Below are positions 34,163-41,264 of a stretch of 64,000 bases of DNA, piece after piece. The notes beneath the pieces are model-generated. The model saw only the letters and a list, made by a program, of their open reading frames with translations. It did not search any database and was not told the DNA's origin. Origin of the DNA: Lachnospiraceae bacterium (GTDB taxonomy: Bacteria; Bacillota; Clostridia; Lachnospirales; Lachnospiraceae); NCBI GenBank assembly GCA_021199655.1, contig JAJQHQ010000095.1:1-64000 (forward strand), read 5' to 3'. The position numbers and the translations under genes were made by a program. The number at the start of each line of letters is the position of its first letter. The first letter of the stretch is position 1.

Positions 34163-36190
34163 ATGGAGATTTTTCTGATCCGGCACGGTAGTACGGCTGG
34201 CAATCTGGAACGGCGCTATGTCGGCACAACGGATGAGCCGCTTACGAAGGAAGCGGCTTCCTGGCTTTCACAGAACAGGGAAGCTTGGCCTTCGGCAGAT
34301 CTTGTCTATGCGAGCCCGCTGCTGCGATGCAGGCAGACAGCGGGGCTTTTGTATCCGGAGACGGAGATATGCCAGCTGCCGGGGCTGCGGGAGTGCGACT
34401 TTGGAGAATTTGAATATAAGAATTATGCGGAGCTGACTGGCGATGCACGCTATCAGGCATGGATTGACAGCGGAGGCACGGCGGCTTTTCCGGGCGGAGA
34501 GAGCAGGGAACAGTTTGCCGCCCGCTGCTGCGAAGCGTTTCGCGAAGGGTGCATCCGTGCAGAGGAGGCAGGAGCAGAGCGTGTGGCTTTTGTTGTGCAT
34601 GGCGGCAGCATTATGGCGATTCTGGATCGTTTTTCTTCTCCGCATCGGGATTATTTCGAATGGCAGGTAAAAAATGCGGAAGGTTTTGCGTGCAGGCTGA
34701 TCAGCGGGAAGGAAGACGGCCGGAATGTCCTTCTTGGCCCGGACGGTGTGGATAATGGACGGACAGAAAGGGCTGGCATCAGGCTTACGGATATTCGTCC
34801 GCTTCCCGAAGCTCCTGCCTTGACCGGGATAGAGGATCAGTTTGTTATGAAAAAAAGCAAAAAGCTGCGCTGCGGATACACAACAGGAAGCTGCGCTGCT
34901 GCCGCAGCCAAAGCGGCTGCACAAATGCTGCTTTCCAGCAGGATCTGCTTTCATGCTGATCTGATGACGCCGAAGGGAATCCGGCTGCATCTGCCGGTGG
35001 AAGAGCAGCAGATCACAGAAGGATACGCTTCCTGTGCGGTAAGAAAATATGGCGGGGACGACCCGGACGCGACGAACGGAATCCTGATATACGCAAAGGC
35101 GGAATATCTGCGATGTGATATGGAATCGGCGGTTCAGCAACTGTATGGGAATTCACTGGAAAATCAGATGTCCGACGATAAGGGTACCGGGACGGGTATG
35201 TTTTCACGTATTCTTATAGACGGAGGCATTGGAGTCGGCCGCGTCACAAAACCCGGGCTTGAGCAGCCGGTAGGTGCGGCAGCCATCAACCGTGTGCCCC
35301 GTGAGATGATCAGGAAGGAAGTGGAAAGTGTCTGCGAACTTTATGAGTATCGCGGCGGACTTAAGATTACGATATCTGTGCCGGAAGGCGTGGAAATCGC
35401 GAAACGGACATTTAATCCGCATCTCGGAATCAAGGGAGGCATTTCTATCCTGGGGACAAGCGGAATTGTTGTGCCGATGAGCGAAGAAGCGCTGATCGCG
35501 AGTATCCGTGTCGAGATGAAGCAGAAGGTGGAGCAGGGAGAGCAGTATATCCTTATCACACCGGGCAATTATGGTGCGGATTTTATTCGCAGAGAGACCG
35601 CACAGCAGACTGCAAAAGGAGACTCTGCAGAACCTGCCGGGTCATGTTCAGGTCCCGGAGAGGATCATCTGACAGAGGATTCTTCCGGGTATCGCCATCT
35701 CAACGCGGAGGATTCCATGAAGTGCAGCAACTATGTCGGAGAAACACTGGATATCGCGGAAGAACTGGGTGTAAAGGGAATCCTGTTTGTTGCACATATT
35801 GGGAAATTTATCAAGGTTTCCGGAGGAATTATGAACACTCATTCCGCACATGCCGACTGCCGTGCCGAGCTGATGGCGGCACAGGCGATGCGTGCCGGGG
35901 CTCCTTCCGAAGTCGTAAGGCAGCTTCTTGACACCAATACGACAGAGGAAGCGGTCGGCATTCTGTCGGAGACCGGTATGTTGGAACCAACAATGGCAGA
36001 AGTGACCAGCCGGATTCAATTTCATCTGCAAAAGCATTGCCGCGGCGCATTGGAGACAGAGGCTGTCATTTTTTCAAACCAGTACGGCTATCTTGGCGAG
36101 ACGGACGGCGCGGATGCCATGGCAGAGAAAATCATGGAACAGGAACACATGCAATCCTCGGCGGGGCGGGGTTTGCATACAACAATATAA
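34163..36190 (+). CDS. cbiD: fusion: histidine phosphatase (CobC-like) + cobalt-precorrin-5B C1-methyltransferase CbiD
   Basis: 675 residues from ATG 34163 (ATGGAGAACGG upstream). Residues 1-200 are a phosphoglycerate-mutase-fold phosphatase with the RHG motif (IRHGSTAGN) and a second catalytic His in VVHGG, as in alpha-ribazole phosphatase CobC. Residues ~229-650 are CbiD, opening RCGYTTGSCAAAAAKAAAQM and containing GVGRVTKPGL and KVSGGIMNTHSAHADCR. CbiD methylates C1 of cobalt-precorrin-5B in anaerobic cobalamin synthesis. About 35 residues of low-complexity sequence (near 478-515) interrupt the CbiD part. No other cob/cbi gene or cobalamin riboswitch is visible in the window. Confidence 0.88.
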   Translation: MEIFLIRHGSTAGNLERRYVGTTDEPLTKEAASWLSQNREAWPSADLVYASPLLRCRQTAGLLYPETEICQLPGLRECDFGEFEYKNYAELTGDARYQAWIDSGGTAAFPGGESREQFAARCCEAFREGCIRAEEAGAERVAFVVHGGSIMAILDRFSSPHRDYFEWQVKNAEGFACRLISGKEDGRNVLLGPDGVDNGRTERAGIRLTDIRPLPEAPALTGIEDQFVMKKSKKLRCGYTTGSCAAAAAKAAAQMLLSSRICFHADLMTPKGIRLHLPVEEQQITEGYASCAVRKYGGDDPDATNGILIYAKAEYLRCDMESAVQQLYGNSLENQMSDDKGTGTGMFSRILIDGGIGVGRVTKPGLEQPVGAAAINRVPREMIRKEVESVCELYEYRGGLKITISVPEGVEIAKRTFNPHLGIKGGISILGTSGIVVPMSEEALIASIRVEMKQKVEQGEQYILITPGNYGADFIRRETAQQTAKGDSAEPAGSCSGPGEDHLTEDSSGYRHLNAEDSMKCSNYVGETLDIAEELGVKGILFVAHIGKFIKVSGGIMNTHSAHADCRAELMAAQAMRAGAPSEVVRQLLDTNTTEEAVGILSETGMLEPTMAEVTSRIQFHLQKHCRGALETEAVIFSNQYGYLGETDGADAMAEKIMEQEHMQSSAGRGLHTTI

Positions 36191-36253
36191 GAAATACAAA
36201 ACTGTAATACGTCATACTGGCAATTATCCTGTAGTGTATGCGGGGGATAAAAA

Positions 36254-37111
36254 TCATTGGGAACAAACATTCAGATATTGCATAAGCTCCGGAAGCATGG
36301 CAGCCCCATCCTTCAGCCCCAGCTCATAAACAGCCTGCAGTTTGGAGGGATCACTCTCGATGCGCCCAATCTCTATCGGGGAAGAAGGGCGGATGACAAA
36401 CGCATGTCCATCTGCTTCCAGTTCTTTTAAGGCCTCTACGGACTCGTTGTAAACGGTATGACGCAGGGCAAGCTGTTTTTCAAGGTTCGGGTATTTTCTG
36501 TAAAACGTATGGATCAGCCGGCGGGACATCGGCTTCTTGCGGTAGGAGAGATCGCGGGTCAGCACGACGATCAGCCGGTCATAGCCATTTGCCTGCATCC
36601 AGCGGAACGGAATGCTGTCCGAAATGCCTCCGTCCAGATAGCAATGTTCGCCCAGCTGTACTGGTTTTGACACAAATGGCATGGAAGCAGACGCGCGCAG
36701 GACGTCCATCTGCTGATAGACGCTGCGGATGCGCACATACTTTGGCCTGCCGGATTCCATCTCTGTGACTACGGCATAGAATGGTATGTGTTCCGCAGCT
36801 TTCTGATAGGCGGCGTCGTCAAATACGTCCAGCTCACAGGGAACATCGTGGTATGCATATTCTGTGCTGATGATATTGCCCTCTTTGATCAGAGGAAGGA
36901 TCCCCATATAATGCGGGTCATGGTTGAACCACTTATTGTAGCGGATTACACGGCCATTCTGCCCGGACAGATAATTCACGCCGAACAACGCACCCGCCGA
37001 TACACCGATCGCGCCGTTGATCGGGATTTCGTGCTCCATCATCACATCAAGAATGCCCGCGGTATACATACCGCGCATGGCACCGCCCTCCAGTACAAGA
37101 CCTGTTTTCAT
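36254..37111 (-). CDS. patatin-like phospholipase
   Basis: 285 residues. The patatin catalytic dyad is visible: oxyanion-hole GGAMRG, nucleophile Ser38 in GVSAG, and Asp160 in DGG. This is the RssA/YjjU-like bacterial group (COG4667), predicted cytosolic acyl-hydrolases of unknown natural lipid. The C-terminal region is basic. AAGGGAATGG precedes the start. It converges with the cbiD fusion, with 63 bases between them and no clear terminator. Confidence 0.87.
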   Translation of the reverse strand: MKTGLVLEGGAMRGMYTAGILDVMMEHEIPINGAIGVSAGALFGVNYLSGQNGRVIRYNKWFNHDPHYMGILPLIKEGNIISTEYAYHDVPCELDVFDDAAYQKAAEHIPFYAVVTEMESGRPKYVRIRSVYQQMDVLRASASMPFVSKPVQLGEHCYLDGGISDSIPFRWMQANGYDRLIVVLTRDLSYRKKPMSRRLIHTFYRKYPNLEKQLALRHTVYNESVEALKELEADGHAFVIRPSSPIEIGRIESDPSKLQAVYELGLKDGAAMLPELMQYLNVCSQ

Positions 37112-37251
37112 TGTATATTCACCATTCCCTTTTCAAATTGAGACTTTGTTCTTTTATCATAATGTGTTATTACGATACTTCAGCGTTTTCTCCGATTTTA
37201 ACACGATTACCCAAAACTGTAAACCGGGAGAATTCTTTTGTAAAAAAATGA

Positions 37252-37280
37252 TTGACTTTTATTCTTTTATGGCATATTAT
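37252..37280 (+). promoter_or_regulatory. promoter of antisense RNA (type I toxin-antitoxin locus)
   Basis: TTGACT (37252-37257), 17 bases, TATTAT (37275-37280). It points toward the toxin gene, and the transcript it would make has no open reading frame. Confidence 0.72.
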
Positions 37281-37286
37281 AAACGC

Positions 37287-37360
37287 AGCTGAGAAACACA
37301 GTGATGCCATGTGGCACAAAATCGAAAACCCCAGAGGCTGCTACCCTCTGGGGTTTTCTT
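37287..37360 (+). ncRNA. predicted antisense antitoxin RNA, Fst/par RNAII-like
   Basis: Predicted from the promoter above and the terminator at 37325-37357; about 74 nt. It contains GCCATGTGGCA (37306-37316), an exact direct repeat of 37485-37495, which in the toxin mRNA spans the start codon. The RNA can therefore pair with the toxin start region and with the shared terminator. ACAGTGAT (37298-37305) is also repeated at 37526-37533, at the toxin transcript's 5' end. The length and paired-repeat logic match RNAII of the pAD1 par locus. Function is inferred. Confidence 0.65.
37325..37357. terminator. shared bidirectional terminator of toxin and antitoxin RNAs
   Basis: AAAACCCCAGAGG (37325-37337) and CCTCTGGGGTTTT (37345-37357) form a perfect 13-bp stem with a 7-base loop; T-rich tails occur in both directions. 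Confidence 0.88.
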
Positions 37361-37399
37361 GCTCGTTACGGTGAGCTGATCCGTTCAGGCTGTTGTCGT

Positions 37400-37489
37400 C
37401 TAATTATTTCTACCCAGCCATTTGCAAATATAGTTGCCAATTATACTTGCTGCGACAGAAATAAGAAACACAATGACTAAATCCGCCAT
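37400..37489 (-). CDS. predicted type I toxin peptide, 29 residues, Fst/Ldr-like
   Basis: The minus-strand frame from ATG at 37489 encodes 29 residues: MADLVIVFLISVAASIIG (one hydrophobic segment), then NYICKWLGRNN, a short polar basic tail with the Cys-Lys-Trp-Leu motif seen in small predicted toxins of gut Firmicutes. A strong AAGGAAGGAGG lies nine bases upstream of this ATG; a nearer ATG in another frame is only two bases from it and is unsuitable. Size and layout (one membrane helix, charged tail) match Fst-type toxins, which damage the membrane when made without their antisense RNA. It has its own promoter and shares a terminator with the facing RNA. Toxicity is not shown by sequence. 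Confidence 0.68.
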   Translation of the reverse strand: MADLVIVFLISVAASIIGNYICKWLGRNN

Positions 37490-37499
37490 GTGGCATCAC

Positions 37500-37519
37500 C
37501 TCCTTCCTTGTGGAATGAG
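37500..37519 (-). promoter_or_regulatory. leader hairpin that hides the toxin ribosome site
   Basis: In the toxin mRNA, CTCATTCC (37519-37512) can pair with GGAAGGAG (37507-37500) around an ACAA loop: seven pairs and one mismatch, covering most of the Shine-Dalgarno sequence. Fst mRNA uses an equivalent leader structure to slow translation. Confidence 0.55.
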
Positions 37520-37533
37520 TCGACGACAGTGAT

Positions 37534-37562
37534 ACTATATCACATGAAAATGAATTATTCAA
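37534..37562 (-). promoter_or_regulatory. promoter of toxin mRNA
   Basis: Minus strand: TTGAAT (37562-37557), 17 bases, TATAGT (37539-37534). Start expected near 37527, giving a transcript of about 210 nt to the shared terminator. Confidence 0.7.
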
Positions 37563-37687
37563 TATAAAATATTATATAATTATTTTGAAATGATACATAA
37601 CAAATGAAAGAAAAACTCTGCCCCATTTCAATAAATAATTCAAAATTGTTTTAAAGCAAATTTGGTTAGATTCAAAATAAATAATTC

Positions 37688-37716
37688 TTGACACAGGCCC
37701 CAAATATCCATATCAT
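37688..37716 (+). promoter_or_regulatory. promoter of psuK-psuG
   Basis: TTGACA (37688-37693), 17 bases, TATCAT (37711-37716). The rest of the AT-rich gap 37563-37796 shows nothing else I can support. Confidence 0.72.
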
Positions 37717-37796
37717 TCAAGAAGATATTCCGCATCTTTAAAAGAAGAAATCAGCTTAAAACAACTGCCTCGAACGATGCGGGTTGGGAGAGAGAA

Positions 37797-38753
37797 ATGA
37801 CGGAAGAAAAAGAACCATCTGCAATGGGAAAATGTCCTGATGGGGCTCCGATAGCGGTCGTTGGCGCAGTGAACATGGATATTTGCGGCATGCCATATCA
37901 GCCTTTGGTAGGGGCAGATTCCAATCCAGGCAGGGTATCCCTGTCAATGGGCGGAGTGGGGCGTAACATTGCTCACAATCTTGCCCTGCTTGGCCAGCCG
38001 GTATCTCTGATCACGGTTTTTGGAGATGATGTTAACGGACGGAGAATTCAGGAACATCTGGAAAAGCTGGGGATAAACTTAAGCAATGCACGGACGGTCA
38101 GTGGGGCATCTACCTCATGCTATGTTTTTATCACGGACGAAAAAGGCGAGATGCAGCTTGCCATTTCAGATATGGGCATCTATACGTATATGACGCCGCA
38201 GTTTATGGAGAATCGTCTGGATGTACTCAACCGGTCCTGCCTCTGTGTGATCGATACGAATCTGCCGCAGGAGACGATCGAATATCTGGCAGAACACCTG
38301 CGGGTTCCCATTTTCGCGGATCCGGTGTCTACGGCGAAGATGCATAAGCTGGAGAGAATTCTTGGCCATATACATACTTTGAAGCCCAATCGGCTGGAAG
38401 CGGAATATTTAAGCGGAATGGAGATCACCGATGAGGCTTCTCTTAAAAAGGCGGCTGATGTTCTGCTTGATAAAGGGATAAAAAATGTGTATATTACCCT
38501 TGGAGCAAAAGGTGTTCTTTGTGCAGGCAGGGACCGGATGCTGCTGATTCCCGGAATTCAGACGAATGTGCGCAGCGCGACAGGCGGAGGGGATTGTTTT
38601 ATGGCTGGACTTGCTTATGCGTATCGTGCCGGACTTTCTTCGGAAGAAGCAGCGCGGCTGGCGCTGGCAGCCGGAGCAATCTGCGCAGAAAGCGATCAGA
38701 CGATCAATGAGGAACTGAGCGCTCAGATGATGTATGAAAGGGCGGGTTTTTGA
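37797..38753 (+). CDS. psuK: PfkB-family kinase, probable pseudouridine kinase
   Basis: 318 residues of the ribokinase/PfkB fold: N-terminal VVGAVNMDICGMP, GGVGRNIAHNLALLG, then the ATP site and catalytic Asp in RSATGGGDCFMAGLAYAY (about residue 264). Members phosphorylate sugars or nucleosides; assignment as pseudouridine kinase rests on the adjacent psuG, its usual partner. PsuK makes pseudouridine 5'-phosphate in the cytosol. GGGAGAGAG precedes the start, and a good promoter lies 80 bases upstream. Confidence 0.85.
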   Translation: MTEEKEPSAMGKCPDGAPIAVVGAVNMDICGMPYQPLVGADSNPGRVSLSMGGVGRNIAHNLALLGQPVSLITVFGDDVNGRRIQEHLEKLGINLSNARTVSGASTSCYVFITDEKGEMQLAISDMGIYTYMTPQFMENRLDVLNRSCLCVIDTNLPQETIEYLAEHLRVPIFADPVSTAKMHKLERILGHIHTLKPNRLEAEYLSGMEITDEASLKKAADVLLDKGIKNVYITLGAKGVLCAGRDRMLLIPGIQTNVRSATGGGDCFMAGLAYAYRAGLSSEEAARLALAAGAICAESDQTINEELSAQMMYERAGF

Positions 38754-38878
38754 AAGGGATTTCCGGCGGCATGACCTGAACACGTGAGATATCATGGCGT
38801 GATCATGAACATCATACCGCAGAAATATATAAGCACTATATTTTGATTTTTACAGATAAGAATCAGGAGGAAATGAAC

Positions 38879-39799
38879 ATGAATCAGCTGAACAAATATC
38901 TTGATGTGGCACCGGAGGTGCAGGAGGCGCTTGCGAACGGAAAGCCGGTCGTGGCGCTGGAGTCTACGATCATCTCACACGGTATGCCTTATCCGCAGAA
39001 TGTGGAGACGGCTCTTGCGGTTGAAAAAATCGTCCGTGAGAACGGTGCGGTACCGGCGACGATCGCAATTTTAGGCGGGCGCCTTAAGGTCGGCGTCAGT
39101 GAGGAAGAGATTGATTATCTCGGCAAGAAAGGTCTGGATGTGATCAAGGCGAGCCGCCGCGACGTGCCGATCCTGGTGGCGAAAAAAGAGGATGGTGCTG
39201 CTACGGTGGCGACAACAATGCTGATCGCGGCGATGGCCGGTGTGAAGGTATTTGCGACCGGCGGCATCGGCGGCGTGCACAGAGGAGCAGAGACGACGAT
39301 GGATATTTCCGCAGATCTGGAAGAACTGGCGGACACGCCTGTACTGGTCGTCTGCGCCGGAGCAAAAGCTATCCTGGATCTGGGACTAACACTGGAATAT
39401 CTGGAGACCAAAGGCGTACCGGTGATCGGCTATCAGACTGAGGAGCTTCCTGCATTCTATACCCGAAAGAGCGGATTTGGCGTAGATTATCGTCTGGACA
39501 CACCGAAACAGATTGCAGATGCGTGGATGACGAAGCTGGATCTGGGCATGAAAGGCGGCATGCTGGTGACGAACCCGATTCCGGAAGAGTATTCCATGGA
39601 CTGTGAGTATATCAACAAGTGCATTGACGAGGCAATCGAGGAGATGAAGGCAAAGGGGATCAAAGGAAAGCAGACTACCCCGTTCCTGCTTGCGAAGGTG
39701 AAGGATATCACCGGCGGCGACAGCCTGGACGCGAATATTCAGCTTGTATACAACAACGCAAAGCTGGCATCGCAGATCGCCGGGGAGATGTGCCGCTGA
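38879..39799 (+). CDS. psuG: pseudouridine-5'-phosphate glycosidase
   Basis: 306 residues from ATG 38879, eight bases after AGGAGG; an ATG at 38873 is too close to that site. Family landmarks are VALESTIISHGMPYPQNVET, ATIAILGGRLKVGV, VFATGGIGGVHRGAE (Schiff-base/metal region) and NPIPEEYSMD. PsuG splits pseudouridine 5'-phosphate to uracil and ribose 5-phosphate (reversible). It completes the two-step pseudouridine route with psuK and precedes a nucleoside-type ABC importer. Confidence 0.94.
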   Translation: MNQLNKYLDVAPEVQEALANGKPVVALESTIISHGMPYPQNVETALAVEKIVRENGAVPATIAILGGRLKVGVSEEEIDYLGKKGLDVIKASRRDVPILVAKKEDGAATVATTMLIAAMAGVKVFATGGIGGVHRGAETTMDISADLEELADTPVLVVCAGAKAILDLGLTLEYLETKGVPVIGYQTEELPAFYTRKSGFGVDYRLDTPKQIADAWMTKLDLGMKGGMLVTNPIPEEYSMDCEYINKCIDEAIEEMKAKGIKGKQTTPFLLAKVKDITGGDSLDANIQLVYNNAKLASQIAGEMCR

Positions 39800-39838
39800 T
39801 TTCCTGCAAATATTTTGTAAAAAACATGAAAAAAATAG

Positions 39839-39874
39839 TTCAATTTGTCGAAAAGTATGCTATACTGATATAAA
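39839..39874 (+). promoter_or_regulatory. promoter of the BMP nucleoside importer
   Basis: Two overlapping readings: TTCAAT (39839-39844), 16 bases, TATACT (39861-39866); or TTGTCG (39845-39850), 18 bases, TATAAA (39869-39874). Either gives a ~90-base leader before the binding-protein gene. Confidence 0.55.
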
Positions 39875-39968
39875 TTTGTGTGGAAGGGAGACGCACACAG
39901 GGGGTTCGAAAATGATCCAGAGCCGACATAAGGCTTCAGGATAAATAAATTATAAGGAGAGAAAGAAA

Positions 39969-41096
39969 ATGAAGAAAAAACTGCTTGCATTGATGCTCTC
40001 AGCTGTCATGGTCGTATCTATGGGCGCGATCACGGTTCAGGCTGAGGAAAGCGTATCGGCGGACGACATCGAGGATACGATGACTTCTGACGATGGTACT
40101 TATGAGATTGCTTTCGTTACGGATGTCGGCTCCCTGAAGGACAAGTCTTTCAATGAGGGTACATGGAACGGCGTGAAGCTGTATGCTTATGAGAACGGCC
40201 TTTCCTACAAGTATTATCAGCCGGCCAATGAGAGCGAAGCAACGGATGATGACCGTTATGACGCGATGGCAGCTGCCTGCGAAGCAGGAGCTCAGGTTGT
40301 TGTCTGCGCCGGTTATCTTCAGGAGGCGGCTCTGACTCAGGCTGCAATTGATTATCCGGACGTACAGTTCGTATTTATCGATGGCTATACTCTTTACAAC
40401 GGCGATGATGCCCTTGCGAACGTAGCGGGTATCAACTTCCAGGAAGAGCAGTGCGGTTACTTCGCAGGCTATGCGGTAGTGATGGAAGGCTTCACTGAGC
40501 TCGGATTCTCCGGCGGCGGCGGCGGAACAAACCCGGCATGCTGCCGTTACGGCTATGGCTTTGTACAGGGCGCGAATGACGCGGCTGCTGCACTTGGCAC
40601 CACAGTAAATATCAACTATTCCTGGCTGTATGGTTCTTCTTACTCAGCATCTGCTGAGCTGCAGACCATGGTAAGCGGCTGGTATACCAACGGCACAGAA
40701 GTTGTATTCGCCTGCGGCGGCGCGATGTTCTCATCGATCGCAGCGGCAGCTTCCGCTAACGATGGTTATGTGATTGGTGTTGACGTTGACCAGTCCAGCG
40801 AGTCTGATACCGTTATCACCTCCGCTATGAAGGGCCTGGCTGCGGCTACCGAGTATGCGATCGGCGTTTACTATGACGGCGCGTGGGATACGCTTGGCGG
40901 TACCACCACAACACTTGGCGCTGCTGACGGTGCTGTAGGTCTCCCGACCGATACCTGGTCGCTTGAGAGCTTCACTGTTGAAGATTATGAAGAGCTTCTT
41001 ACAGAGGTTGTAGATGGCACGCTTGTAGTTGACAATGATTATGAGAACGCTGATCTGACAGGCTTTGAGAACGCAGTCGTTACTATCGTAGAGTAA
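39969..41096 (+). CDS. BMP-family nucleoside-binding protein
   Basis: 375 residues. Signal peptide at 1-24 (LLALMLSAVMVVSMGAITVQA, cleavage after QA), with no lipobox Cys. The mature part shows the BMP (PnrA/BmpA) landmarks EIAFVTDVGSLKDKSFNEGT, the ligand-binding YYQPANESEATDDD, VGVDVDQSSESD. The family binds purine and other nucleosides for ABC import. AAGGAGAGAAAG precedes the start. It is followed by an internal terminator and the other transporter genes, and preceded by psuKG. Confidence 0.92.
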   Translation: MKKKLLALMLSAVMVVSMGAITVQAEESVSADDIEDTMTSDDGTYEIAFVTDVGSLKDKSFNEGTWNGVKLYAYENGLSYKYYQPANESEATDDDRYDAMAAACEAGAQVVVCAGYLQEAALTQAAIDYPDVQFVFIDGYTLYNGDDALANVAGINFQEEQCGYFAGYAVVMEGFTELGFSGGGGGTNPACCRYGYGFVQGANDAAAALGTTVNINYSWLYGSSYSASAELQTMVSGWYTNGTEVVFACGGAMFSSIAAAASANDGYVIGVDVDQSSESDTVITSAMKGLAAATEYAIGVYYDGAWDTLGGTTTTLGAADGAVGLPTDTWSLESFTVEDYEELLTEVVDGTLVVDNDYENADLTGFENAVVTIVE

Positions 41097-41117
41097 CTGT
41101 GAATACTGTACAGTCAT
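41093..41117 (+). repeat. palindromic repeat at the binding-protein stop (copy 5)
   Basis: Begins GTAACTGTGAA on the stop codon TAA and ends GTACAGTCAT; close to the 27-bp family with a two-base deletion. Confidence 0.6.
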
Positions 41118-41170
41118 GTAGAGTAACAGGAAGTATCCCGTGAGAACGGGCTCACAGAAATTGCTCTTGA

Positions 41171-41205
41171 AAGGGGAGGGCGGATCACGCACCTCCCCTT
41201 TTTTT
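41171..41205 (+). terminator. intra-operon terminator after binding protein
   Basis: AAGGGGAGG (41171-41179) and CCTCCCCTT (41192-41200) with a T7 run. It should lower expression of the ATPase and permeases relative to the binding protein. Confidence 0.85.
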
Positions 41206-41264
41206 GAAAAACAGGGCTGAAAAATATTCAGGTGCTGGAATTATAAGAAGGGGGGAAGAATGCA

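Noticed and set aside
34091-34163. Cobalamin riboswitch before the CobC-CbiD gene
   Set aside because: The gap is only 71 bases and holds the 27-bp repeat; no B12-box-like sequence is seen.
37480-37496. Alternative toxin start at the first ATG after the ribosome site
   Set aside because: It is only two bases from the GGAGG and opens another frame encoding a non-hydrophobic 28-residue peptide.
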